This document shows, in pieces, positions 35,318 through 43,454 of a DNA stretch of 64,000 nucleotides; the first letter of the stretch is position 1; every line of letters begins with the position of its first letter. The notes beneath the pieces were generated by a model. That model was not told the DNA's origin and ran no database searches. It saw nothing but the letters and a program-made list of their open reading frames with translations. The stretch lies in assembly GCF_003696215.1 (NCBI RefSeq), contig NZ_RFFG01000010.1, positions 1 to 64,000 on the forward strand, read 5' to 3'. Source of the DNA: Actinomadura harenae (GTDB lineage Bacteria; Actinomycetota; Actinomycetes; Streptosporangiales; Streptosporangiaceae). The translations under genes were made by a program, and so were the position numbers.

Positions 35318-36022
35318 TCAGGTGAGGGCGTTGACGATCAGGGCGAGGGCTCCGACGCAGGACACGACGAGGACGCCGGTGCGCGTCGCGGCCGGAGGCA
35401 TGCGCGGGGCCAGGACCATGCCGATGGCCGCGCCGACGGCGAGCGCGGGGACGGCGGGCCACGGCGGAAGGACGAAGCCCAGGACGGCGGCGGTGGCCAC
35501 GTTCTGGACGAGGAAGAACACCTGCAGCGTCGCGCGGCTCTCCCTCGGAGGCCAGCCCGCGTTGGCGGCGTAGAGGCCGATCGGGGGCCCGCCCACGCCG
35601 CCGATGACGTTGAGCCCGGCGCTGCCGAGGCCCGTGAGCCAGGCCCCCGCCGGACGCAGGAGGAACGACGAGCGCAGCCCGCGGGCCAGCAGCGCCACCC
35701 CGAGCAGCACCCCGCATCCGGCGGCCACGGCCACCACCCGGGTGTCCACCCCGCTCAGCAGCCACGCCACGACCGGTGTGGCCAGCAGCGTGGGGACGAG
35801 CAGACTACCGGCGTCACGCGGACGGGCGTGCCGCCAGTCGCGGGACAACGGAAGCAGCGAGGCGAGCACGGCCAGCACCAGGACGGCGGGGACGCCCCGG
35901 TGCGGCCCGAACGCGGCGATCAGCGCCGGGGCCGCCACCAGGGAGAACCCCATCCCCGTCGCCGCCTGCGCGAACGCCCCCACGGCGACCGCCGCGACGG
36001 CCACCACCTCGACCCCGCTCAC
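35318..36022 (-). CDS. TSUP (TauE/SafE) family permease
   Basis: A 234-residue membrane protein with about seven to eight helices. The two family repeats start GAFAQAATGMGFSLVAAPALI and LTGLGSAGLNVIGGVGGPPIG, the latter being the GGxGGP signature. TSUP proteins move sulfite, sulfoacetate or other organosulfur anions. It sits 46 bp downstream of the GPH transporter on the same strand, so it may be the last gene of the FMO-SDR-GPH operon. Confidence 0.82.
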   Translation of the reverse strand: MSGVEVVAVAAVAVGAFAQAATGMGFSLVAAPALIAAFGPHRGVPAVLVLAVLASLLPLSRDWRHARPRDAGSLLVPTLLATPVVAWLLSGVDTRVVAVAAGCGVLLGVALLARGLRSSFLLRPAGAWLTGLGSAGLNVIGGVGGPPIGLYAANAGWPPRESRATLQVFFLVQNVATAAVLGFVLPPWPAVPALAVGAAIGMVLAPRMPPAATRTGVLVVSCVGALALIVNALT

Positions 36023-36068
36023 GCCGCGTGCCCGATGTCGCGGCGTCCCTGGTCACGTGGCGTCCCGG

Positions 36069-37424
36069 TCATGAGGCGTCGTCGAGGGTGTAGCGCCGCT
36101 GGAACCCCAAGGCGACGGCCATCAGCACGGCCGGGACGACGGTGAAGCCGACGCGCAACGCCGTCAGCGCCGCACCGGACTGGACGGCGTGCTCGTCGGC
36201 CGTGCTGGACACGAACCCGCCCAGCGCCAGGATCGCGGAGTACACGTAGGGGCCGACGGCGGTGCCGGTCGCCTCGGTGGCGGTCCACACGCCGGTGTAG
36301 GCCCCGGCCTTCGACGATCCGGCCGCCTCCGCCGCGGCGACGGCGTCGGGCACCATCGAGAACGCGAACAGCTGGAGCCCGGAGAACGCGACCCCCATCG
36401 CCATCACGACGGCGGCGGTGCAGACGATCCCGGGCGTCCCGTCGAGGGCGGCGCCCGGCAGCAGCGACAACGAGCCGACCGCGAAGACGCTCTGGGAGAG
36501 CAGCAGCCCGCGCTGCTTGCCGATCCGCCGCGACCACGCCGTCCACGCCGGGCCCGCGAACAGCGCAGGTCCGAGGAACAGGCCCATGAAGAGCGCCGTG
36601 AGCTTGGAGTCGTCGAAGACGTACTCGGTGACGTAGGGGAGCGCGGCCAGGAACAGATGCGTGGTCGTGCCGGTGAACAGGTACGACAGGACGAGCGCGC
36701 GGTAGTCCCGGTCCCGCCAGGCGACCCGCAGGTCGGCGAGCGTGGAGTGCCCGGCCCGCTCGTCCGGCGCGCGGAATCCGCACGTGCCGGTGAGCCTGCG
36801 CACACCGGCCAGCGCCACGGCCGCCGAGACGACCATGACGGACGCGAGCAGCAGCGCCATCCGCGTGTAGTCGCCGCGTCCGCCGGCCGAGCTCAGCGCC
36901 GGCGCGGCGATCCCCGCGCCCAGCAGCCCGACGGTCAGCAGGACCATGCGGAACATGAAGACCCGCGTCCGCTCGTGGTACCCGACGAGCAGGTCGGACG
37001 GCGTCGTCAGGTACGGCACCTGGAAACCGGCGAAGAGCAGGTTGCCGACCACGAACCAGCAGCCCACCCACAGCGCCGCCCACGCCCCCGAGAGCGCGGA
37101 CGGCACGCTGAACATGGCGACCATGGCCACGCCCAGCAGCAGGCCGACGCGCATCATCCGGCGGCGGTGGCCGAACCGGCGCGCCTCCCGGTCCGAACGC
37201 GACCCGAGCAGCGGGTGGACGACGACGTCCACCGCTTTGGGCAGCAGCAGGACCAGGCCGGCCAGGAGGGCGGGGACGCCGAGGACGTCGGTGAGGAAGT
37301 ACAGCAGCAGGAGGCCGGGCACCGTGACCCAGACGCCCATCCCCACCGACCCCGTGCCGTACAGCGCGAGCGTGCCCCGGCCCGCCCCCGCCTGGAGGCG
37401 GGGACGCGTGTCCGGGGAGGTCAC
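36069..37424 (-). CDS. GPH-type MFS transporter (MFS_2)
   Basis: A 451-residue protein of the glycoside-pentoside-hexuronide:cation symporter type. Landmarks are LALYGTGSVGMGVWVTVPG, LPKAVDVVVHPLLGSRSDRE (the GPH signature between helices 2 and 3), a FRMVLLTVGLLGAG helix and a second-half start YLFTGTTTHLFLAAL. In actinomycetes these often accompany catabolic oxygenases and need not carry sugars. It overlaps the SDR gene by 4 bp. Confidence 0.83.
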   Translation of the reverse strand: MTSPDTRPRLQAGAGRGTLALYGTGSVGMGVWVTVPGLLLLYFLTDVLGVPALLAGLVLLLPKAVDVVVHPLLGSRSDREARRFGHRRRMMRVGLLLGVAMVAMFSVPSALSGAWAALWVGCWFVVGNLLFAGFQVPYLTTPSDLLVGYHERTRVFMFRMVLLTVGLLGAGIAAPALSSAGGRGDYTRMALLLASVMVVSAAVALAGVRRLTGTCGFRAPDERAGHSTLADLRVAWRDRDYRALVLSYLFTGTTTHLFLAALPYVTEYVFDDSKLTALFMGLFLGPALFAGPAWTAWSRRIGKQRGLLLSQSVFAVGSLSLLPGAALDGTPGIVCTAAVVMAMGVAFSGLQLFAFSMVPDAVAAAEAAGSSKAGAYTGVWTATEATGTAVGPYVYSAILALGGFVSSTADEHAVQSGAALTALRVGFTVVPAVLMAVALGFQRRYTLDDAS

Positions 37425-38272
37425 GGCCGCTTCCGGTTCCGGTGGCGCTCGATCACGCCCGCGGCGAGGGCGGCCCCGTCGAAGGCGCCCGCCAGGGCCC
37501 GCGCGGCGAGGGTGCGCGCCACGATCCGGTCGGTGAGCGCGGGCAGGTGGCGGGCGAGGAAGAACTCCACCGCGCCCTTGCGGGTCGTGGTCACGTCCCG
37601 GCGCGCGCGGGTGGACAGCGCCGTACGGACGATCGCGTCGACCACGCCGTCGAGCGGCTCGTACACGCTCATGCCCTCCAGCGACAGCCCCGCCGCCTTC
37701 GTCGAGTCGTGGATCGGGCTCCGCACCGCGGACGGGTAGACGCAGCTGACCGTGACATGGGTGCCGAGCTCGAGGCGCAGCGCGTCGGCGTAGGCGACCA
37801 TGGCCCGCTTGGACGCGCCGTACGCCGCCGCGAGCGGAAGCTGCATGACCGCCATCCGGGACGTCACCATCACCACGCGTCCGCGCGCGGCGACCAGGGC
37901 GTCGACGCAGGCGGCCGTCACGCGCCAGGTGCCGAGCAGGTTGATCTCGAGCTGGCGGCGCACCTCGTCCTCGGGGGCGTACTCGGCGGGTGCGGGGCCG
38001 CCGATCCCGGCGTTGTTCACCAGGATGTCGAGTCCGCCCAGTTCGGCGAGGGCCTCGGCGACCCCGGACGTCACGCTGGCGGAGTCGGTGATGTCGCAGC
38101 CGATCACGGTGAACGGCTCGTCGCCGGAGGGCCGCAGGTCGAGGCCGACCACGTGCGCCCCGGCCCGCGTGAGCCGCTCGCCGAGGGACCGGCCGATGGT
38201 GCCGGACGCGCCGGTGATGAGGATCCGCCGTCCGCGGGGGTCCTGGAGCCGGTCGAGGAGGGGGATCGTCAT
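37421..38272 (-). CDS. short-chain dehydrogenase/reductase
   Basis: A 283-residue classical SDR. The cofactor motif is ILITGASGTIGRSL (TGxxxGxG), NNAG is in ILVNNAGIGGP, the catalytic Ser is in VVMVTSRMAV and YxxxK is in YGASKRAMV. The C-terminal extension has a hydrophobic run near LAGAFDGAALAAGVIE. The start ATG 38272 overlaps the FMO stop by 4 bp, and the gene's end overlaps the GPH transporter start by 4 bp. With the monooxygenase it could oxidise an alcohol to the ketone consumed by the FMO or process its product; the substrate is unknown. Confidence 0.86.
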   Translation of the reverse strand: MTIPLLDRLQDPRGRRILITGASGTIGRSLGERLTRAGAHVVGLDLRPSGDEPFTVIGCDITDSASVTSGVAEALAELGGLDILVNNAGIGGPAPAEYAPEDEVRRQLEINLLGTWRVTAACVDALVAARGRVVMVTSRMAVMQLPLAAAYGASKRAMVAYADALRLELGTHVTVSCVYPSAVRSPIHDSTKAAGLSLEGMSVYEPLDGVVDAIVRTALSTRARRDVTTTRKGAVEFFLARHLPALTDRIVARTLAARALAGAFDGAALAAGVIERHRNRKRP

Positions 38273-39621
38273 GCGTCTGCCTTCGCGCTCGGGGTGTGGA
38301 CGGTGGCGCCCTGGGCCGCCCGGCGGACGCCCGCCTGGATCTCGCGGGGGAGGGCGGCGACGTACTGGTCGAAGTCGATGCGCATCATCGGCCGCTTGCG
38401 GCCCCACCGCCGGACCGCAGCCGCGTGGGCGCGGCGGACCGCGGCGCGCTGCTCGGCCCGCGGCGGCAGCGCGTAGCGTCCGCCGAGGTGGGCGGCGACG
38501 AGCCTGGCCTGCGCCTCCACGACCGGCAGCGCGGCGCCGGTGGACTGCATCAGCCCGATGAACGCCAGCGTCGGGTCGTCGAGGTGGAAGACCCGCTGGT
38601 AAAGCGGCATCGCCTCAGGGTCGTCGCCGAGCCACCGGCGGTCGAGGAAGGGGATGGTCACCCGGTAGCCGGTCGCCCACACGATCACGTCGACGTCCTC
38701 GGCGGCGCCGTCGGTGAAGACCACCCGCCCGCCGTCGAGCCGCTCGATGCCGGGACGGGCGGCGACCTCGCCGTGGGTGAGCCGGTGCAGGATCGTGTCG
38801 CTGATCGTCGGATGGTTCTGGAAGAGGCCGCCGGAGGGCTTCGGGAGCCCGTAGCTCTCCGGGGTGCCCACGGCCAGCCGCAGCATGGTCTCCGCGATCC
38901 GCTGCCGGACGCGCCACGGCAGCACGGCGAGGAGCCCGCCGGTCGCGTCCGACGGACGGCCGAAGAGGTACTTCGGGACGATGTGCGCGCCGTGGCGGGC
39001 CGAGAGCAGCACCGGCCCCTCGGAGACGTAGGACGCGTCGACGGCGATGTCCATGGCGGAGTTGCCCATGCCGACGACGAGCACCCGGCGTCCGGCGAAC
39101 ACGGCGGGGTCGCGGTAGTCGTGGGCGTGCATCTGCGTGCCGTCGAAGTCGCCCGGGTAGGCGGGGGACGGCCACTTGGGGTCCCAGTTGTGCCCGTTGG
39201 CGACGACGACCGCGTCGAACTCCTCGGTCACCGTCTCGGCCGCGGCGTCGCGCGAGTCGACCTCCCAGCCCGCGCCGGTGCGGCGGACGGCGGTGACGGT
39301 GGTGCCGAACCGGATGCGGTCGGTCACCCCGAACCTGTCGGCGTACTCCGCCAGGTAGCCCGCGATCAGGGCGGCGGACGGATAGTCCGGCCACAGCGAC
39401 GGCATGGGGTGGTCGGCGAACTCGGTGCGGCCCTTGCTGGTGTTGAGGTGCAGGCTGTCGTACGCCGGGGACGTCCCGCCGGGGGCGTCCTGGACCCACA
39501 GGCCGCCCGGGCGGTCGCCCCGCTCCAGGACGGTGACGTCCAGGCCGTCGTCCAGCAGTGCCTTGGCCGCGGCCAGCCCTGCCGCGCCGGCGCCGACCAC
39601 CGCCACCCTCGTCGCGCCCAT
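38269..39621 (-). CDS. flavin-containing monooxygenase
   Basis: A 450-residue class B flavoprotein. The FAD motif is VAVVGAGAAGLAAAKAL (GxGxxG). The FMO fingerprint region is DGTQMHAHDYRDP (FxGxxxH variant) and the NADPH motif is VLVVGMGNSAMDIA. A late VIVWATGYRVTIPFLD (ATGY motif) follows. These fit an FMO or Baeyer-Villiger-like monooxygenase acting on a small ketone or heteroatom compound. It is the first gene of the operon FMO-SDR-GPH, possibly including the TSUP gene, and is divergent from a TetR with an inverted repeat in between. Confidence 0.88.
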   Translation of the reverse strand: MGATRVAVVGAGAAGLAAAKALLDDGLDVTVLERGDRPGGLWVQDAPGGTSPAYDSLHLNTSKGRTEFADHPMPSLWPDYPSAALIAGYLAEYADRFGVTDRIRFGTTVTAVRRTGAGWEVDSRDAAAETVTEEFDAVVVANGHNWDPKWPSPAYPGDFDGTQMHAHDYRDPAVFAGRRVLVVGMGNSAMDIAVDASYVSEGPVLLSARHGAHIVPKYLFGRPSDATGGLLAVLPWRVRQRIAETMLRLAVGTPESYGLPKPSGGLFQNHPTISDTILHRLTHGEVAARPGIERLDGGRVVFTDGAAEDVDVIVWATGYRVTIPFLDRRWLGDDPEAMPLYQRVFHLDDPTLAFIGLMQSTGAALPVVEAQARLVAAHLGGRYALPPRAEQRAAVRRAHAAAVRRWGRKRPMMRIDFDQYVAALPREIQAGVRRAAQGATVHTPSAKADA

Positions 39622-39648
39622 GCCGGGTCTCCCTTCCGTCGAGGGCGC

Positions 39649-39664
39649 TCATTCAATCGAATGA
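39649..39664. promoter_or_regulatory. TetR operator for the FMO operon
   Basis: TCATTC (39649-39654), spacer AATC, GAATGA (39659-39664): perfect 6-bp inverted repeat 28 bp upstream of the FMO start. Related ATTG/CAAT half-sites recur nearer the TetR gene. Confidence 0.6.
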
Positions 39665-39752
39665 TGGAGAGCAGTGCAATACCCCCTGACCTGGTCTTTT
39701 TGTCTCCATCAAGTGATTGCATCGGGTCGGCGTGTCCGGTAGCCTCGGGCGC

Positions 39753-40397
39753 ATGAGCGCCCAGTCCGACGACGGTCAGAACCGCCGCGAACGCATCCTG
39801 GAGGCCGCCACTCGGCTGTTCGCCGAGCGCGGGTACGACGCCACCAGCACCCGCGCGATCGCCGACGCCGTCGGGCTCAACATCGCGACGGTCGCCTACC
39901 ACGTCGGCGGGAAGCCCGAGCTGTACCGCGCGGTGATGCGCCGCACCCACCTGGCCCAGCGGGACGTGGTCACCACCGCCCTCGAACAGCTCGCGACCTG
40001 CGGATCCTCGGGGGAGGAGACCCGGGCCGCGCTGCTCGGCTTCGTCGACGCCTACCTCTCGTTCTGCCTGAGCCGCCCCGAGGTCGCGACGCTGTGGATA
40101 CGCCGCTGGCTGTCGGACGGCGCCGACGTCACCGAGATCGAGCACGAGTTCGCCGGCCCGCTCGTCGCCGAGGTCGCGGGCGCGGTCCGCGCCGTCCTCG
40201 ACCGCGCCGGACTCGGCGCCGGCGTCGACGTCGAGATGCTGACCTTCACGATCGTCTGGACCGCGCACTCCTTCGGCCAGGCCGGGATCATCGACCCGGC
40301 GGGCCGCCGCGTCGGCCCCCGCGACCTGGCCGTCCTCGACCGGTTCCGCCGCAACCTGCACGCCGTCGTCACCGGCGTCCTGGACCAGGCGACCTGA
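39753..40397 (+). CDS. TetR-family regulator of the FMO operon
   Basis: A 214-residue protein with HTH RRERILEAATRLFAERGYDA then STRAIADAVGLNIATVAYHVGGK. The AYHVGGKPELY segment is typical of TetR proteins for catabolic clusters. The C-terminal domain has TLWIRRWLSDGADVT. It is divergent from the FMO-SDR-transporter operon with an inverted repeat between, the usual layout for substrate-induced derepression. Confidence 0.86.
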   Translation: MSAQSDDGQNRRERILEAATRLFAERGYDATSTRAIADAVGLNIATVAYHVGGKPELYRAVMRRTHLAQRDVVTTALEQLATCGSSGEETRAALLGFVDAYLSFCLSRPEVATLWIRRWLSDGADVTEIEHEFAGPLVAEVAGAVRAVLDRAGLGAGVDVEMLTFTIVWTAHSFGQAGIIDPAGRRVGPRDLAVLDRFRRNLHAVVTGVLDQAT

Positions 40398-40430
40398 GCC
40401 CGCGCCCCGGCCGTCGCGGGGAGGAACAGG

Positions 40431-40460
40431 GCAGGCCCCGGGATCCGTCCCGGGGCCTGC
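40431..40460. terminator. bidirectional stem-loop terminator
   Basis: GCAGGCCCCGGGA (40431-40443), loop TCCG, TCCCGGGGCCTGC (40448-40460): perfect 13-bp stem between the convergent TetR and secreted-protein genes. Confidence 0.75.
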
Positions 40461-40475
40461 GGTGTCCGCGCGGGA

Positions 40476-41024
40476 TTACGGGATGATCTGGTCGGCGGTG
40501 GTCCAGTCGGTCACGATCGCGTGCTGCGCGGCCGCGAGAGTGACCTGGTCCGCGCAGACGGCCTTGTACAGCTTGTACTCGATGGCGTCCTTGGGGTTGG
40601 GGGAGGAGCCCGGCTCCGGCCACAGGTTCAGCGGGTCGCGGGGCGCGCCGCCGAGGCTGAGCGGGATGAAGTGGTCCTCCTCGTACGAGGACGTGCTGGT
40701 GTCGCTGTAGCCGTACTCGATGATCTGCTGCTTCTTCAGGGCCGTGGTGTAGGACGACGGCGGGCGGATCGAGCCGGAGTAGCCCCCGACGCAGATCGTC
40801 TGGTGGATGGTCGCCTGCGTCACGTCGGGGTTGAGGGCGCCGGGCGTGCAGTTCGGGTCCGGGCGCGTGGTCGCCGGGTCGAGGCTGGAGGCGTGGCAGT
40901 AGCCGGGCGGGAACGAGTCGAGAGCCGGGGACGCGGCGGACGCCGTGCTCGTCGCGGCGGCCGTGACGAGCACGGCCGCGCCGAGTGCGGCCAGGGCCTT
41001 GGCGGTGTGGACGTGAAGGGGCAC
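40476..41024 (-). CDS. secreted protein with HNH/His-Me-finger-like motif
   Basis: A 182-residue protein with a Sec signal peptide (KALAALGAAVLVTAAATSTA then ASA) cleaved near residue 30. The mature part contains paired cysteines (YCHAS, PNCTPG, TICVGG, AVCADQ). It also has a motif EEDHFIPLSLGGAPRDPLNL then WPEP, in which DH, the downstream Gly-Gly and Asn resemble an HNH or His-Me-finger nuclease core. I know similar small secreted proteins in actinomycetes and proteobacteria but no tested function. A secreted nuclease is plausible; a non-catalytic relative is equally possible. No immunity gene is visible nearby. Confidence 0.7.
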   Translation of the reverse strand: MPLHVHTAKALAALGAAVLVTAAATSTASAASPALDSFPPGYCHASSLDPATTRPDPNCTPGALNPDVTQATIHQTICVGGYSGSIRPPSSYTTALKKQQIIEYGYSDTSTSSYEEDHFIPLSLGGAPRDPLNLWPEPGSSPNPKDAIEYKLYKAVCADQVTLAAAQHAIVTDWTTADQIIP

Positions 41025-41378
41025 GTCGACTCCCTGGGTGTCGAGCCGCCGACCTTTGCGCGACGGCTGAAACGACCAGGAGCCTGACCCTTTGAGGTCA
41101 CTAGGAGGTGTACGTCCCGTTAAGACGGATCTGTCGCCACAAAGGTCTCACCGAACAGACAGGTCCGGGCCGGCGTTCCCGAGCACGGTCCACAACCCTT
41201 CGGTGGTTCACGATCGCGGGGGCCGTCGCCGGGGAGGCATCGGTCAGGCGGTGGCACTTCTCCAGGCCGTACTACGACGCAGGGCGTAGTGCGGGAGCCG
41301 CTCCTCGGCCGATGCGCCTCCCGCCACCCTCCGGGGATGCTGGCGGCCGGCCGTCCGGCGAGGGAGAAGGAGTCGACC
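41025..41378. other. intergenic stretch without a recognised gene
   Basis: About 350 bp upstream of both the secreted-protein gene and the membrane-protein gene; it must hold their divergent promoters. No coding potential or strong repeat was recognised. Confidence 0.45.
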
Positions 41379-42005
41379 ATGGCCGCGCGACCCCAGCGCA
41401 CGACCGAAGGCACGCAAGGGACGATCGAAGGCACACCTCGCACGATCGAAGGCGCGCGGCGCACGGCCGGAACCGGCCGGCCCGCGCCCGCGGTGGCGCG
41501 GGTGAAGCTCTCCCGCCGCGTGCGCCGTGCCGTCCTCGTCCTGCACATGGTGTCGGCGGGGGCGTGGATCGGGATCGACGTGCTCGTCGCCCTCATGGTG
41601 CTGACCGGCTGGTTCGCCGACGACGTGGACCTGCGGAGCCTGGCCTACCGGGCCCTGGCGGCGTTCGTGGTGTGGCCGATGCTGATCTCCGGGCTGGTCT
41701 GCCTGGTCAGCGGCGTCCTGCTCAGCCTGGGGACGAAGTGGGGCCTGGTGCGCTACTGGTGGGTGGCCGTGAAGCTGGTGCTCAACGTCGCGCTCTGCAC
41801 CGTCATCATCCTGGTGCTCCAACCGGGCATGGACGCGGTCGGCACCTACGGCCAGCAGCTCCTGACGGGCAACCCGTCCCGCGACCCCGTGGCGAAGCTG
41901 TTCTTCCCGCCCGCGGTGTCCCTCACCGCCCTCACCTTCGCCACCTGGCTGTCGGTCTTCAAGCCATGGGGCCGCCTCCGCCGCCGCACCCCCGACCAAC
42001 GCTGA
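41379..42005 (+). CDS. small integral membrane protein (DUF2269-like layout)
   Basis: A 208-residue protein with four hydrophobic segments from residue 50 (VLVLHMVSAGAWIGIDVLVA, FVVWPMLISGLVCLVSG, a WWVAVKLVLNVALCTVII helix, and LTALTFATWLSVF). The cytosolic N-terminus carries three imperfect 12-bp repeats (ACGATCGAAGGC-like) encoding TIEG/TTEG motifs. ATG 41379 follows GAAGGAG. Layout and the HMVSAGAW/GxW segments resemble DUF2269-type proteins; function is unknown. Confidence 0.7.
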   Translation: MAARPQRTTEGTQGTIEGTPRTIEGARRTAGTGRPAPAVARVKLSRRVRRAVLVLHMVSAGAWIGIDVLVALMVLTGWFADDVDLRSLAYRALAAFVVWPMLISGLVCLVSGVLLSLGTKWGLVRYWWVAVKLVLNVALCTVIILVLQPGMDAVGTYGQQLLTGNPSRDPVAKLFFPPAVSLTALTFATWLSVFKPWGRLRRRTPDQR

Positions 42006-42339
42006 GCACAACGGCGGTCGAACGCCGGCCGGTCTCAGGCCGGGCCGCCGCATCCTGGAGCAGTTTCCCGAGTCTCTGCTGCCGCCCGCCCCGCCGATTG
42101 GTCGGCGGCCGCTCGGCGTGGTGGTCTCGAGGTCGAGTGCGCCCGGACGCTGGGCCGACGGCGGGACACGAGCACCCGGGCACGTGAAGGGCCCCCGACC
42201 CGAACGGATCGGGGGCCGCGGCATCGACGGGTGCCGTCCCGAGTTGCTGTCGGTTCAGCCGATTGTGGCCGTGCCGACATACCGGCTGGTCGTCCACCCC
42301 CATTCGCCGTTGCGCCAGCCGCCTCCGGGGCGGCCACAG
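42006..42339. other. intergenic stretch with a terminator-like hairpin
   Basis: No gene is recognised. GGCCCCCGA (42190-42198) and TCGGGGGCC (42209-42217) form a 9-bp stem with a 10-nt loop that could end transcription of the membrane-protein gene. The stretch ends at the left terminus of the IS21-like element. Confidence 0.4.
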
Positions 42340-42386
42340 TGTCAGCGATCTTGCTATTGAGCCATGTGACGATCACGGAATTGAGC
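42340..42386. repeat. left terminal and subterminal repeats of the IS21-like element
   Basis: Two ATTGAGCC-ending repeats in tandem (ending at 42363 and 42386), inverted relative to the copies at 44218-44305. Confidence 0.65.
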
Positions 42387-42729
42387 CACCTGTCATGTGT
42401 TCGGGATCGGCTGGCTCCGGTTGAGAGAGTCCGGTTCTGGGGGGCGGTGGTGCGTCGTCCGGACTTGAAGGTTGCTTGGCCGGTCGTGGGCCGAACACAG
42501 AACGGCGCGTTCACCGGACGTGGCGAACGCGCCATGGGCTGGCGATGTGGCGCCCGTTGCCGGTCGGCCTGGTCCAGAGCTGTGAGCATGATGGCCGCCT
42601 GGACGGTGCCCGTGGGGACGAGTGCGTCGAGAATGTGGCACCGGTGTATCGACCGCTGCGGTGCAGCCGTCTTCCAGCGATCCACCGCTTCTGAAGTGTG
42701 GAGGAGGCGGACCCGTGGCGTGGGTGGGA

Positions 42730-43014
42730 CTACGAGTCGAAGCCGAGATTGGTTTCGTCATTCCAGCGCAGTGTTGCTCCTTGTTGTGTAAAGGTGTCGA
42801 GGACTGCACTCGCCGTCTTAAGAGCAAGCTGCAACGCTTGGACTCCGTCCACTCCATGGGATGCGTACTGGTGCTCTTCGCCTAGGCCGGTAATCTCGAG
42901 CAGGCATACGAAGTCTCCGTGCTCGTCCTGCTGCGGGCACCCCAGAAGGACGAACACTTCGCCGTGCCCACCTTGCCGCTCAAGGGTGAGTTTCCGTGTC
43001 GCAATCGGTTCCAT
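42730..43014 (-). CDS. small DUF6968-like protein inside the IS21-like shell
   Basis: A 94-residue protein starting MEPIATRKLTLERQGG, then VFVLLGCPQQDEHGDFVCLL and a C-terminal GVDGVQALQLALKTASAVLD then GATLRW. The order IATR-strand, LG.P, C-EI, G.D..QAL.LAL, W matches my memory of the DUF6968 family, which has no known activity. Base composition is visibly less GC-rich than neighbouring genes. It is 11 bp downstream of the secreted Cys-rich gene on the same strand, so the two are probably a bicistronic unit. The frame is open further upstream, but ATG 43014 gives the conserved start. Confidence 0.55.
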   Translation of the reverse strand: MEPIATRKLTLERQGGHGEVFVLLGCPQQDEHGDFVCLLEITGLGEEHQYASHGVDGVQALQLALKTASAVLDTFTQQGATLRWNDETNLGFDS

Positions 43015-43025
43015 GGGCCACCGTC

Positions 43026-43289
43026 CTATCTGGTCAGCAGGGCGGGTGAGTCCAGTATTCCCGTTCTGATGCAGAACGCTCTGCGCTCCGAAGCGGAGGA
43101 CCAGCATCGTGCCCGTCCTGCGGCTGCTGGGACCTTCCTGCAACGGGCCGAGTCGCTTTCGTATTGATCGGCGCAATCCGTCCGACTGCACTGCTGGCGA
43201 GTCGTGGCCGCAGTGGCGTCCACCGCCGGATAATTGATGGAGACGAATGCAAGCAAGGCGACCAGTGAAACCTTGAAGCCTCGGAACAT
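43026..43289 (-). CDS. small secreted Cys-rich protein inside the IS21-like shell
   Basis: An 87-residue protein from ATG 43289 (MFRGFKVSLVALLAFVSINY), AAGGGG 9 nt upstream. The signal peptide ends near AVDATA. The mature peptide of about 60 residues has five cysteines: QQCSRTDCADQYESDSARC, RARCWSSASERRAFC. The C-x(4)-C-x(2)-QY-x-SD-x(3)-C...RARC-x(3)-A-x-ER-x-x-C pattern reminds me of a short Cys-rich domain found in polymorphic-toxin (Rhs-type) loci of other bacteria; this link is from memory. Composition is AT-richer than the chromosome. The longer start MIW at 43298 has no spacing to the ribosome site. Confidence 0.55.
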   Translation of the reverse strand: MFRGFKVSLVALLAFVSINYPAVDATAATTRQQCSRTDCADQYESDSARCRKVPAAAGRARCWSSASERRAFCIRTGILDSPALLTR

Positions 43290-43454
43290 CCAGATCATCC
43301 CCTTCTGTTGAGAGCAGTCGTCACATGGCTATTCCTCTCCGCATGCGTCACGCCAGAAACGCTCAGTATGCATTAGGCATCTTGAGAGTGACGGTGTCAG
43401 TTGTCATTCGGCGGGTTGTCGCGGACCTGCGGACGGCTGGTGATCCGGCCTCCA

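Noticed and set aside
36189..37739. Long plus-strand open frame (over 500 codons) opposite the GPH transporter
   Set aside because: Gly/Arg/His-rich composition and no start context; a shadow of the minus-strand MFS and SDR genes caused by high third-position GC.
42035..42685. Minus-strand frame crossing the left end of the IS21-like element
   Set aside because: It runs through the terminal repeat into chromosomal sequence, so it cannot be an evolved gene as it stands.
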